Positions 24,628 to 32,691 of a stretch of 49,152 bases of DNA are shown in pieces (the stretch's first letter is position 1; each line of letters begins with the position of its first letter). Both the position numbers and the translations under genes were made by a program. Origin of the DNA: Acidobacteriota bacterium (lineage in GTDB: Bacteria > Acidobacteriota > Vicinamibacteria > Vicinamibacterales > UBA8438); NCBI GenBank assembly GCA_002726085.1, contig PBRZ01000068.1:12416-61567 (forward strand), given 5' to 3'. The notes beneath the pieces were generated by a model. It did no database searches, was not told the DNA's origin, and saw only the letters and a program-made list of their open reading frames with translations.

Positions 24628-27105
24628 GTGTCGCACACGGAATCGATGCGAATCGGGTGTGGAGCGGCCGCGCTGCTGGTCGCCGCGCTCTCGTCGGCGC
24701 CGCACGCCGCCACGCGCGGATTGCAGGAGCCCGAGGGCGCCGGGGCAGATCTGCTGGACGCGACTCTCACTCGCTACTGCGTTACCTGCCACAGCGACCG
24801 ACTTCGCACTGCAGACCTGAGCCTGGCCGGTCTCGACCTCTCCCACGTCGGTGAGCAGGCCGAGGTCTGGGAGAAAGTGATCGCGAAGCTGCGCACGCGC
24901 CAGATGCCGCCGGTGGGCCGGCCGCGGCCGGAGCGGGAGACTTACGACGCGCTGGCCGGTTGGCTCGAATCGGAGATCGACCGCGTCGCTCTCGCCAATC
25001 CGAATCCGGGGCGGACTGAAGCGGTCCATCGCCTCAACCGTTCGGAGTACGCCAACGCCATCCGTGGGCTCCTGGCGCTCGATGTCGACGTCGATGCGCT
25101 GTTGCCGGCCGACGACTTCGACGAGTACGGCTTCGACAACATGGCCGACGTCCTCACGGTGTCGCCGGCGCTCATGGAGCGGTATCTGTCTGCGGCGCGG
25201 AAGATCGGGCGGCTTGCGGTCGGGGAAACGCCCTTCGGGCCGGGCACCGAGACCTACAAAGTGCCGATCCTGCTGTTGCAGGATGATCGAATGGGGGACG
25301 ACCTCCCGTTCGGATCGCGCGGCGGACTCGGCATTCGTCATCACTTCCCGGTCGACGGCGAATACGACCTCGAGATTCGCCTGCATCGCAACTATGTGAA
25401 CTATGTTCGCGGTATGGGCTTCCGCCACGAGTTGCAGGTTCGACTCGACGGCGCGCTCGTGCGCACCTTCACTTTCGGTGCCGAGGAGCCTGCCGTCGTG
25501 CAGGCGCCGGCAAGCTATGGTGGGAACCAGTTCGGCGATCCGGAATGGGAAGAGTACATGCTCTTCGCGGATGCCAACCTGCGGGTACGCTTCGAGGCCG
25601 AGGCGGGGCCGCACGTCGTCGGTGTCTCGTTCGTCCGGAAGCTCACCGAGCCGGAAGGCGTGCTGCAGCCGAGGCAGAGTGTATTCGCGGTCGCGGTGAA
25701 CGAGATGCGCGACGGGAACGCCGCCGTCGAGCATGTCGCGATCGGGGGCCCCTACGTCAGCACTGGGCCGGGTGACACGCCGAGTCGCCGGGCGATCTTT
25801 GTCTGCAACCCTGGGCCTGAGACCGACACGGCCAGTGCAAGTGGTGAGGAGGCCTGCGCCCGCGAGATTCTTGGCTCGCTCGCGCGTCGAGCCTATCGCC
25901 GCCCGGTCGATACGGGCGACCTCGACACGCTGATGGGGTTCTATCGGGCAGGACGCGATGACGGCAGTTTTGACGCCGGCATCCAGCTCGCGCTCGAGCG
26001 GGTGCTCATTTCGCCCGACTTCCTGTTCCGGATGGAGCGTGACCCGACCGACATCGCACCGGCGACGGCATATCCCTTGGGCGGTCTCGAGCTTGCATCC
26101 AGGCTCTCGTTCTTCCTCTGGTCGAGCGGACCCGATGACGAGCTGCTCGAGCTGGCGGAACAGGGCCGGCTCGACGATCCGGTTGTGTTCGAGCAGCAGA
26201 CGCGCCGGATGCTGGCCGACCCGCGTGCAAGCCAGCTCGTGCGCAACTTCGCCGGGCAGTGGCTGTATCTCCGCAACCTTCGCGGGGTGGTGCCAGACGC
26301 CATCGCCTTCCCCGAGTTCGACGAGAATCTGCGCGACGCGTTTCGGCAGGAAACCGAGCTCTTCGTCGAAAGCCTGATCCGCGACGACCGGAGCGTGCTC
26401 GATCTGCTCGGGGCCGACTACACATTCGTCAACGAGCGGCTTGCCGGGCACTACGGCATCCCGAATGTCTACGGCAGCCACTTTCGGAGGGTGAGCCTCG
26501 AGGGCGAGCTCGCCGAGCGGCGTGGCGGGCTCTTCGGCCACGCCAGCATACTGACGGTGACGTCCTATCCGAATCGGACGTCGCCGGTGCTCCGCGGCAA
26601 GTGGATGTTGACCAACATTCTCGGGACGCCCCCGCCCCCGCCACCGCCGAATGTGCCCGACCTGCCTGAACGGGGAGAGGACGGTCAGGCGGCGACCGTG
26701 CGGGATCGGTTGCAGCGACACCGCGAGAGCCCGGTCTGCTCGGTCTGTCACGCGCGCATGGATCCGCTCGGTCTGGCGTTGGAGAACTATGACGCCATCG
26801 GGAAGTGGCGCACCACCGGTGAGGCCGATCTGCCGATCGATTCGTCGGGCACGCTGCCGGATGGCACAGCGTTTCGAGGCCCGACCGGCCTGCGGGCGCT
26901 GCTCCTCGAGGACGGGGACCAGTTCGTCGGCACCGTGACCGAGAAGCTGCTGGCGTACGCGCTTGGGCGGGGACCGCAGTATTTCGACCGTCCGACCGTG
27001 CGGACCATCACCCGGGATGCGGCCTCGGACAATTACCGATGGTCGTCTGTCATTGTGGGTATCGTGCGGAGCACACCGTTCCGCATGCGGAGGTCAGAGT
27101 CATGA
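24628..27105 (+). CDS. Exported DUF1592-family (DUF1587/1592/1588/1585) haem-motif protein
   Basis: This 825-aa protein belongs to the large exported family common in planctomycetes, verrucomicrobia and acidobacteria. After a signal peptide comes a PSCyt1-like C-V-T-C-H (near residue 52), then DUF1587 ('VHRLNRSEYANAIRGLLALD'), a long central region, DUF1595 and DUF1592 ('LASRLSFFLWSSGPDDELL'), DUF1588 ('TSPVLRGKWMLTNILGTPPP' followed by a poly-Pro run) and DUF1585. A second C-S-V-C-H near residue 700 sits in DUF1588. Both could bind haem c. GTG at 24628 is used because GAAGGGGG precedes it; ATG 24646 is the alternative. It overlaps the DUF1552 gene by four bases (ATGA). The role is not established for this family. 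Confidence 0.87.
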   Translation: MSHTESMRIGCGAAALLVAALSSAPHAATRGLQEPEGAGADLLDATLTRYCVTCHSDRLRTADLSLAGLDLSHVGEQAEVWEKVIAKLRTRQMPPVGRPRPERETYDALAGWLESEIDRVALANPNPGRTEAVHRLNRSEYANAIRGLLALDVDVDALLPADDFDEYGFDNMADVLTVSPALMERYLSAARKIGRLAVGETPFGPGTETYKVPILLLQDDRMGDDLPFGSRGGLGIRHHFPVDGEYDLEIRLHRNYVNYVRGMGFRHELQVRLDGALVRTFTFGAEEPAVVQAPASYGGNQFGDPEWEEYMLFADANLRVRFEAEAGPHVVGVSFVRKLTEPEGVLQPRQSVFAVAVNEMRDGNAAVEHVAIGGPYVSTGPGDTPSRRAIFVCNPGPETDTASASGEEACAREILGSLARRAYRRPVDTGDLDTLMGFYRAGRDDGSFDAGIQLALERVLISPDFLFRMERDPTDIAPATAYPLGGLELASRLSFFLWSSGPDDELLELAEQGRLDDPVVFEQQTRRMLADPRASQLVRNFAGQWLYLRNLRGVVPDAIAFPEFDENLRDAFRQETELFVESLIRDDRSVLDLLGADYTFVNERLAGHYGIPNVYGSHFRRVSLEGELAERRGGLFGHASILTVTSYPNRTSPVLRGKWMLTNILGTPPPPPPPNVPDLPERGEDGQAATVRDRLQRHRESPVCSVCHARMDPLGLALENYDAIGKWRTTGEADLPIDSSGTLPDGTAFRGPTGLRALLLEDGDQFVGTVTEKLLAYALGRGPQYFDRPTVRTITRDAASDNYRWSSVIVGIVRSTPFRMRRSES

Positions 27106-28436
27106 TCATCACCAAGAAGGCGATTCCCCGTCGTACGGTGCTCCGTGGGCTCGGCGTGTCGCTCGCCTTGCCGCTGCTCGATGGAATGGTGCCGGCGCTT
27201 GCGGCGGTCCGCAACACGGCGGCGAACCCGGTGCGTCGCCTCGGTGTCGTGTATGTCCCGAATGGGATGATGATGGACCACTGGACCCCGACGACCGAGG
27301 GGGCCGGGTTCGACCTGCCGTCGATACTGCAGCCCCTCGCGCCGTTCCGCGACGACATCCATGTGCTGTCCGGGATGCACGGTGTGGCGAGTGAAGGACC
27401 GCATGCGCGCGCCTCGACACGTTTTCTGACCGGCGTGCCTTCAGAGCCTGACGACGGGTCGAATTTGCAGGCGAGCATCTCGATGGACCAGATTGCCGGC
27501 CGGGTGCTCGGGCGCGAGACGCAGCTGGCGACTCTCGAGCTCGCGCTCGACGGCCGCGATTTTGCCGGGTCATGTGACGACGGCTTCAGCTGTGCCTACA
27601 CGAACACGATCGCCTGGGCCAACGAGACCACGCCGCTCCCGATGGAGAACAATCCGCGCGCGGTGTTCGAGCGGCTGTTTGGCGACAGCGGCAGTACTGA
27701 CCCCGCTATCCGCAAGGCGCGTCTCGCCAGGGACGCGAGCTTGCTCGATTCGGTGACCGACCGTGCGGCCAATCTGTCGCGTGAGCTCGGCGCCCACGAC
27801 CGGGTGAAGCTGAGCCAGTATCTCGACGGGGTGCGCGATATCGAGCGTCGGATTCAGATGGCCGAGGCGCAAAGCGACCGCGAGCTTCCGGTGGTCGCGC
27901 AACCCGCCGGCATACCGGGCACCGTCGGCGAGCACGCCAAGCTGATGTTCGATCTGCTGGCGCTTGCCTACGAAACGGATCTCACCCGGGTGACGACGTT
28001 CATGATGGGGCGCGAGATTACCGGCCGCACCTATGCCGAAATCGGCGTGCCCGATGCGCACCATCCGATCTCGCATCACCAGAGGGACCCGGCGAAGCTC
28101 GTCAAGCTGGAGAAGATCAACCAATACCATGTGCAGCTCTTCTCCGCGTTCCTCGAACGGCTGCGTGAGACGCCAGACGGTGACGGGTCGCTGCTCGATC
28201 ATTCGATGATCGTCTATGGCGCTGGAATGGGCGACAGCAACTCCCATGCGTCCAAGAACCTGCCGATTCTGCTGGCCGGTGGGGGTGTTGGTTCGGGTGG
28301 GCGTCACACCATGTATCCGGAAGATACGCCGCTGGCGAACCTCCACCTGAGTCTGCTGGACAAGATGGGCGTGCCGATCGACACGCTCGGTCACAGCACC
28401 GGTCGGCTGCCGCTCGAGCCCCTGTCGGTCGGGTAG
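27102..28436 (+). CDS. Exported DUF1552 protein
   Basis: The 444-aa product is a DUF1552 protein, nearly always encoded beside a DUF1592 gene. The N-terminus has a twin-arginine-like signal ('KKAIPRRTVLRGLGVSLALP', cleavage near 'PALA'), suggesting export of a folded or cofactor-bearing protein. Family phrases include 'VYVPNGMMMDHWTP', 'ASISMDQIAGRVLG', 'YLDGVRDIERRIQ' and a C-terminal 'SLLDKMGVP'. The alkaline-phosphatase-superfamily-like fold suggested for DUF1501/DUF1552 proteins fits the general look, but metal ligands are not obvious here. It overlaps the upstream gene by ATGA, so translation is coupled. A strong terminator follows at 28479. Confidence 0.87.
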   Translation: MIITKKAIPRRTVLRGLGVSLALPLLDGMVPALAAVRNTAANPVRRLGVVYVPNGMMMDHWTPTTEGAGFDLPSILQPLAPFRDDIHVLSGMHGVASEGPHARASTRFLTGVPSEPDDGSNLQASISMDQIAGRVLGRETQLATLELALDGRDFAGSCDDGFSCAYTNTIAWANETTPLPMENNPRAVFERLFGDSGSTDPAIRKARLARDASLLDSVTDRAANLSRELGAHDRVKLSQYLDGVRDIERRIQMAEAQSDRELPVVAQPAGIPGTVGEHAKLMFDLLALAYETDLTRVTTFMMGREITGRTYAEIGVPDAHHPISHHQRDPAKLVKLEKINQYHVQLFSAFLERLRETPDGDGSLLDHSMIVYGAGMGDSNSHASKNLPILLAGGGVGSGGRHTMYPEDTPLANLHLSLLDKMGVPIDTLGHSTGRLPLEPLSVG

Positions 28437-28478
28437 GCCCGGTAGGCCTAGCTGCGAGCACATGGACGAATGACAATC

Positions 28479-28509
28479 GGGCCGGTCCCTGACGGGGCCG
28501 GCCCTTTTT
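28479..28509 (+). terminator. Rho-independent terminator after the DUF1592-DUF1552 operon
   Basis: GGGCCGG (28479-28485) pairs with CCGGCCC (28498-28504). The inner CCC/GGG extends it to an 11-bp stem, with one T-G wobble, around the loop TGAC. It is followed directly by TTTTT. This is the clearest intrinsic terminator in the window. Confidence 0.85.
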
Positions 28510-28559
28510 CGCTTCATTGTCGGGCATAGGCCCGTCGTCATCCTGGGGGGAGGGAGTTT

Positions 28560-29519
28560 GTGAGAGTTCTCTGTTCGTTGCTTCTCGGTGGAGTCCTCTG
28601 CGTCGTGCCGTTGCGTGCGGCGGCAGAGGTCACTATCACCGACTGGATGGGCCGGTCGGTGCGCGTCACGCCGGGCACGGTCGAATCCGGCGGCGTCACG
28701 ATCGCCTATCACACCGTCGGTGAAGGACCGCTGGTCATCTTCGTTCACAGCATCACGGGACCCTGGTTCGATTTCCGGCACCAGATGGTCGCGCTGTCAG
28801 CGCGCTATCGGGTGGTGGCGATGTCCACACGCGGCACGGACGAGAGCGACAAGCCCGAAGGGGTCGACCAGTATGCCTCGGTCAAGATCGCCGAGGACAT
28901 CAACGCCCTCATCGACCATTTCGGCGAGGAGCGGGCGACGATCATCGGACAGGACAGCGGCGGCCTGCACGCCTGGCACTTCGCCATGACCTACCCCGAG
29001 AAGACGGAGCATCTGATCTCGCTCGGGTCCATTCATCCCGCCGGATTGATTCGGGAGCTGGCCGGCAACCAGGACCAGCAGCGGGCGAGCGCGTTCCAGC
29101 GCAACATGCAGGAGAATCCCGAGGCGGGCAGCCAGTTCGCCGAGCGTCTGCGCAACAGTCCACCGCGCCCGGACGACACGGAGGAGCTCGCTCAGCTTCG
29201 CGAGGCGGCCTACGATCGGCTGTACGGGGAGTCGATTGTCAACTTCTACAAGGCAAACTGGCCTGCCTCGCCGGTGACGCTCGAGACAGAGGGATTTGGC
29301 TTCACGGTCGGCACGTTTCCGCCTGTAACGGCGCCGACGCTGTTCATCTACGGGAAGGAGAGCCGGCCATTCCAGAATCCCACGCTCAACGATATGTGGG
29401 AATGGGTCGAGGGGGAGCTGACGATCCAGATTCTCCCGGGTGTTGGACACGGCCCACATACCGAGGTCCCCGAGCTCGTCACTCCTCGCATCCTGGAGTG
29501 GCTCGCCACCGCTCGGTAG
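28560..29519 (+). CDS. Exported alpha/beta hydrolase with Asp nucleophile (epoxide hydrolase-like)
   Basis: This 319-aa protein has a signal peptide (about residues 1-22) and an alpha/beta-hydrolase domain. The nucleophile elbow is G130-Q-D132-S-G-G, with Asp where lipases and esterases have Ser. That is the arrangement of epoxide hydrolases and haloalkane dehalogenases. The oxyanion region is H-S-I-T-G-P-W rather than the usual H-G-x-P-x-x-x. The catalytic His is in 'GVGHGPHTE' near the C-terminus. It begins with GTG at 28560, after GGGGGGAGGGAG. An ester-cleaving role is less likely than C-O or C-halogen cleavage, but substrate is unknown. Confidence 0.82.
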   Translation: MRVLCSLLLGGVLCVVPLRAAAEVTITDWMGRSVRVTPGTVESGGVTIAYHTVGEGPLVIFVHSITGPWFDFRHQMVALSARYRVVAMSTRGTDESDKPEGVDQYASVKIAEDINALIDHFGEERATIIGQDSGGLHAWHFAMTYPEKTEHLISLGSIHPAGLIRELAGNQDQQRASAFQRNMQENPEAGSQFAERLRNSPPRPDDTEELAQLREAAYDRLYGESIVNFYKANWPASPVTLETEGFGFTVGTFPPVTAPTLFIYGKESRPFQNPTLNDMWEWVEGELTIQILPGVGHGPHTEVPELVTPRILEWLATAR

Positions 29520-29526
29520 CCGGCGT

Positions 29527-29661
29527 TCAGCTCGACGGCGTCGACACCCGCCCGTCGACGCGGTTGTAGCGAACCTGGCCGCTTCCGTCACGGTGTCGTG
29601 TCTCCAGCGCTTGGACGGAATCCAGGCTGCCACGGTTCTCGGTCGGGACCCCGCTGCCGTT
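29527..29661 (-). other. In-frame coding-like tail behind the anti-sigma stop codon
   Basis: Directly after the anti-sigma TAG (29662-29664) the same frame stays open for 44 codons to a TGA at 29527-29529. Thirty-six of the 44 codons end in G or C, similar to real genes here. The hypothetical tail is hydrophilic and includes 'DGSGQVRYNRVDGRVSTPSS'. It may be the lost end of an ancestral longer anti-sigma factor, or chance in high G+C DNA. Confidence 0.3.
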
Positions 29662-30126
29662 CTACAGCGCGAACAGCCGCGGCCCCCTCGACATGGCGCG
29701 CCCTGGGAGCCACCGGGATGCGGCGATGGCCACCAGGAAGGACAGCGGGACCGCGATGAGGGTGGCGACCGGTATCCAGGGCGCCGACAGGTCGATCGGC
29801 GGCAGCGTCACATCCTTCAGCGTCCAGACAAGCAGGCCCAGCGCGGTGGCCACGTAGGTGAGCATTGCCACCTGTCTCCATCCCGCGAGGGGTCGGCTCT
29901 CGACCTCGGGGACGAGCATCCGGTCGAGGACCGGTTCAAATGCAGGCGACAGCTCAGGCACAGCTTCTTCGGCAAAGGTCACAGCCAGCACCTGGTGCGC
30001 GTGCCATTGTTCCCGGCATGCAGTGCAGCCGTCGAGATGGACGCGCCACCCGCGGCGATCGACCTCGGTGCCGCCCTCGAGCAGCCATCCTTCGAAGCGG
30101 TCACAGGCGAGGTGTGTCTCAGACAT
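29662..30126 (-). CDS. Anti-sigma factor with zinc-finger motif
   Basis: This 154-aa protein has the ZAS motif of anti-sigma factors that hold ECF sigma factors: H30-x3-C34-x2-C37 with C8 as an upstream candidate ligand. Two membrane segments follow, near residues 85-105 and 117-137. It should therefore bind its sigma factor in the cytoplasm and sense a membrane or envelope signal. Its start overlaps the end of the sigma gene by 8 bases, so the two are translated together. The frame continues in coding-like fashion after its TAG (see the tail entry). The signal is unknown. Confidence 0.8.
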   Translation of the reverse strand: MSETHLACDRFEGWLLEGGTEVDRRGWRVHLDGCTACREQWHAHQVLAVTFAEEAVPELSPAFEPVLDRMLVPEVESRPLAGWRQVAMLTYVATALGLLVWTLKDVTLPPIDLSAPWIPVATLIAVPLSFLVAIAASRWLPGRAMSRGPRLFAL

Positions 30127-30685
30127 CGGAGATTCCCTTCTCGGCGAGCAGCTTGTGGAGCTTGGCGCGGGCGCGGTGCATGTAGGACTTGACGGTGCCT
30201 TCGGGGGCCGAGAGCGTCGCGCTGATCTCGGCCACCGTCATCCCCATCCAGTAGTGCTGATGCAGTACCGAGCGGTAGAGGTGAGGGAGCCGGGCGAGGC
30301 AGTCGTTGACCACCGAGGCCGTGCGCCCCGCTGACGCGCTGGTGAACGGGTTGTCCAAAGGCCTGTCGGTAGGAGTCATATCCAGCACCTCGTGACCGCA
30401 GTACGTCGCCCTGAATCGGGCGCTGGCGCGATAGTCGACCGCCTGGTTGTGGGCGATGCGGTAGAGCCATGTGCTGAACTTCGCCTCTCCGCGGAACTGG
30501 CCGAGCCTGCGATACACCTTGAGGAAGACGTCCTGCGTCAGTTCCTCCGAGACAGCGTGTTGACCGGCGCCCAGAATCGAGAGAATCAGCCGGAAGGTCG
30601 GTCCCCGATGGCGCTCGACGAGCGCCTTGAAGTGGGCTTCCTCACCCGTGCGTTGGAACGCCTGCACCAGGAGGGCGTCGTCCAT
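30119..30685 (-). CDS. ECF-type RNA polymerase sigma factor
   Basis: This 188-aa protein has sigma region 2 ('EELTQDVFLKVYRRLGQFRG', 'FSTWLYRIAHNQAVDYRAS') and region 4 ('LPHLYRSVLHQHYWMGMTVA', 'APEGTVKSYMHRARAKLHKL'). It would direct RNA polymerase to its own regulon. The ATG at 30685 is preferred because TGGAGA sits seven bases upstream; an in-frame ATG at 30703 has none. It overlaps the zinc-finger anti-sigma gene downstream and follows the DUF6249 gene by 24 bases, a usual arrangement for autoregulated ECF operons. Confidence 0.92.
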   Translation of the reverse strand: MDDALLVQAFQRTGEEAHFKALVERHRGPTFRLILSILGAGQHAVSEELTQDVFLKVYRRLGQFRGEAKFSTWLYRIAHNQAVDYRASARFRATYCGHEVLDMTPTDRPLDNPFTSASAGRTASVVNDCLARLPHLYRSVLHQHYWMGMTVAEISATLSAPEGTVKSYMHRARAKLHKLLAEKGISDV

Positions 30686-30709
30686 CCGCGGTCTCCAGAG
30701 CATTCGAGG

Positions 30710-31144
30710 TCAGCGGGCGTCCGAGGTCGGGCGTGTCAGGGCGTAGAAGAGGAACATGCCGACGCCCACAAAGACGCCGATCAGGCCGAACGGCCACATT
30801 TCATTGTGCCAGTCCCATCCCGACATCAGCATGGCGACCGAGGTGCCGAGGCCGCTCATGATGAGCAGCGCACCGACACCCAGCGGCCAGCGCGGGTTCC
30901 ACGGTCCGCTCTGGATATTCGAGGCGAGCGCCTTGCCGATGAGGGTGTTGCCTTCGCCTTCGCCGAGCTCGGGAAACTCCGGCAGCGGAATGTCCTTCTC
31001 CATGGCCTTCATCCTTTCCTCATGAATGAGTTTGAGTTTCTCGATGCGGCGCTTGTTTCTGAGGTGCCAGGCAATGAGCAACACGGCTGCGAAGCCGAAC
31101 ACCCAGACGACGCTGATGAATAGAATGAACTGAAAGTCATCCAT
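30710..31144 (-). CDS. DUF6249-type small membrane protein
   Basis: The 144-aa product has an N-terminal membrane segment ('FILFISVVWVFGFAAVLLIA'), a charged cytoplasmic-type stretch ('RNKRRIEKLKLIHEERMKAM', 'DIPLPEFPELGEGEG'), and two C-terminal membrane segments around residues 90-140. This layout, with the 'HEERMKAME' signature, is that of DUF6249 proteins, which are often encoded with sigma factors. ATG 31144 has AAGGAG upstream; the open frame continues to 31306 but without a site. It is the first gene of the DUF6249-sigma-anti-sigma operon and may take part in sensing. Confidence 0.78.
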   Translation of the reverse strand: MDDFQFILFISVVWVFGFAAVLLIAWHLRNKRRIEKLKLIHEERMKAMEKDIPLPEFPELGEGEGNTLIGKALASNIQSGPWNPRWPLGVGALLIMSGLGTSVAMLMSGWDWHNEMWPFGLIGVFVGVGMFLFYALTRPTSDAR

Positions 31145-31275
31145 GGTCGGGCTCCTTGATGGTTTGTGAATCAGCCGACTCGATAGATAGGACCGGGTAG
31201 GCGTCAAGACGGTTGCAGGGCCTTGGGTGGCACCGCTGGGGGTGTCCAGGACGTGGTCCGGCGAGTTGTCGGCCG

Positions 31276-32628
31276 TCAGCGGGTCTCGACGTCCAACCGG
31301 TCCCACAGGGCGTGAACCTGCTCGGCCACGAACGCATGTCCGTCCGCGTTCCAGTGGCTGTCTTCTGGCGCATAGAGCAGCCGGCCCGCCGCTGCCGCGT
31401 CCCGCATCGAATTGGACAGGTCCACGCAGTCGATGCCAGCCTCGGCGCAGAAGGCCTCAAACCGCGTGGAGAGGTCCCAGGGTGCCCAGCTCCGACACGG
31501 GCTGTCAGCAGCAAACGAGCAGAGCTCGCCATAGACGCGGAACTTCATCGGCACGAAGAAGAGGGCCACCGTGACCCCCTGTTGACGGGCGAGCGCGACG
31601 CCGTCCCGAAACGCCCCTTTCGTCGTGTCGAAGCGCTCCTTTTCGTAGGCCGTGAAGGGCAGCGCCGCGTAGTTGAAATAGAACAGTCGACGGGGCGTCC
31701 CCGTCTGGTCGCGATACCAGCCATGAGCCGGCAGCGCCATCTGGACGAGCGGTCGAGCCACCCGCCTCAGCAGTCCGTATGCGTTCGTGAGGAGCGACGC
31801 GCGTCGATATCGTGACCAGTCGAACCCAGACGGCGGGTCGGAGCCAAGGGCTCCAATGTCGTGGTCCTCCAGGTAGACGAGCATGTTCTCGAACTCTTGA
31901 TCGTCGTATAGGTCGTTGCCTTCGAAGAAGAACCAGGCGACGAGCTTCGGGTGCATCGGCAATGCATAACGACGCAGCACTCTGAGTTGCTGCAAGGTGC
32001 CGAAACCAGACACGCCAAGATTCGTCACCGGCCGCCCCAGCCGCTGCTCGAGCAGCGCGGCCGACGTCTCATTATCCGAGACATACCATCCCTCGACATA
32101 CGAATCGCCGAGCAGGACCACGTCCGCCTGGTCCCGGTCATTCGGGTTGCGGAATCCTCGGGAGTCGGTCGTGAAGCTGATCTGCCTGGGTGTGCCGATC
32201 GGAAGGTTCCACGCACTGACCACGTCGCCACGGACGTGCCCGGTCCAGGACTGACCCGGTGGACGGCGGAACGACAGTTCGGCATCCGACACGATGGCAT
32301 CGGTGATTCCAGTCGGCTCGAGTAGCGACGCGTAGCTGAGCAGGCCGAGGGTGGCCGGCAGCTCCAGCAGCGCCAGGAGCACGGCCAGGGTGCCCGTCGT
32401 GGCGAGCGCGCGCACGAGCACGCCCCGTGGCGAGGCCATCGACCAGGTCATCACGATGGCCCAGAAGGCCAGATAAGTGAGTGCCAGACCAGCCCCAAAA
32501 CAGAATTCCGTCCAGGATCTCACGAAGGGAGTGGTGGCGCGCGAGACCAGGCCGGCGCCCACCCACCAGATCGCCGCTGTCGAGAGCCAGAGGGCGGTGC
32601 GTCGGACCGCATCCGGGTCGGGGGGCAT
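31276..32628 (-). CDS. Membrane-anchored SGNH/GDSL hydrolase
   Basis: The 450-aa product has three N-terminal membrane segments (about residues 13-31, 41-62 and 72-92) and an SGNH hydrolase domain outside. G174-D-S176 in 'LLGDSYVEG' is block I with the nucleophile, Gly in 'NLGVSGFGT' is block II, 'FEGNDLYD' is block III, and a late 'EDSHWNADGH' carries the Asp and His. The same layout occurs in AlgJ/AlgX-like O-acetyl-handling proteins and other surface esterases. A GTG at 32658 is an alternative start; ATG 32628 has GGAGGTG but at short spacing. A glycan O-acetylesterase or transferase role is possible, not shown. Confidence 0.8.
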   Translation of the reverse strand: MPPDPDAVRRTALWLSTAAIWWVGAGLVSRATTPFVRSWTEFCFGAGLALTYLAFWAIVMTWSMASPRGVLVRALATTGTLAVLLALLELPATLGLLSYASLLEPTGITDAIVSDAELSFRRPPGQSWTGHVRGDVVSAWNLPIGTPRQISFTTDSRGFRNPNDRDQADVVLLGDSYVEGWYVSDNETSAALLEQRLGRPVTNLGVSGFGTLQQLRVLRRYALPMHPKLVAWFFFEGNDLYDDQEFENMLVYLEDHDIGALGSDPPSGFDWSRYRRASLLTNAYGLLRRVARPLVQMALPAHGWYRDQTGTPRRLFYFNYAALPFTAYEKERFDTTKGAFRDGVALARQQGVTVALFFVPMKFRVYGELCSFAADSPCRSWAPWDLSTRFEAFCAEAGIDCVDLSNSMRDAAAAGRLLYAPEDSHWNADGHAFVAEQVHALWDRLDVETR

Positions 32629-32691
32629 ACACCTCCGATCGCGCCGGTTGACCTTCACGATCTTCTGTGACGCGGAACGCTAGAATAACTC

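Noticed and set aside
24595-26751. A 718-codon open frame on the minus strand opposite the DUF1592 gene
   Set aside because: It has no recognisable domain, no ribosome site and lies exactly antisense to a well-supported gene. Long antisense frames are common at this G+C content.
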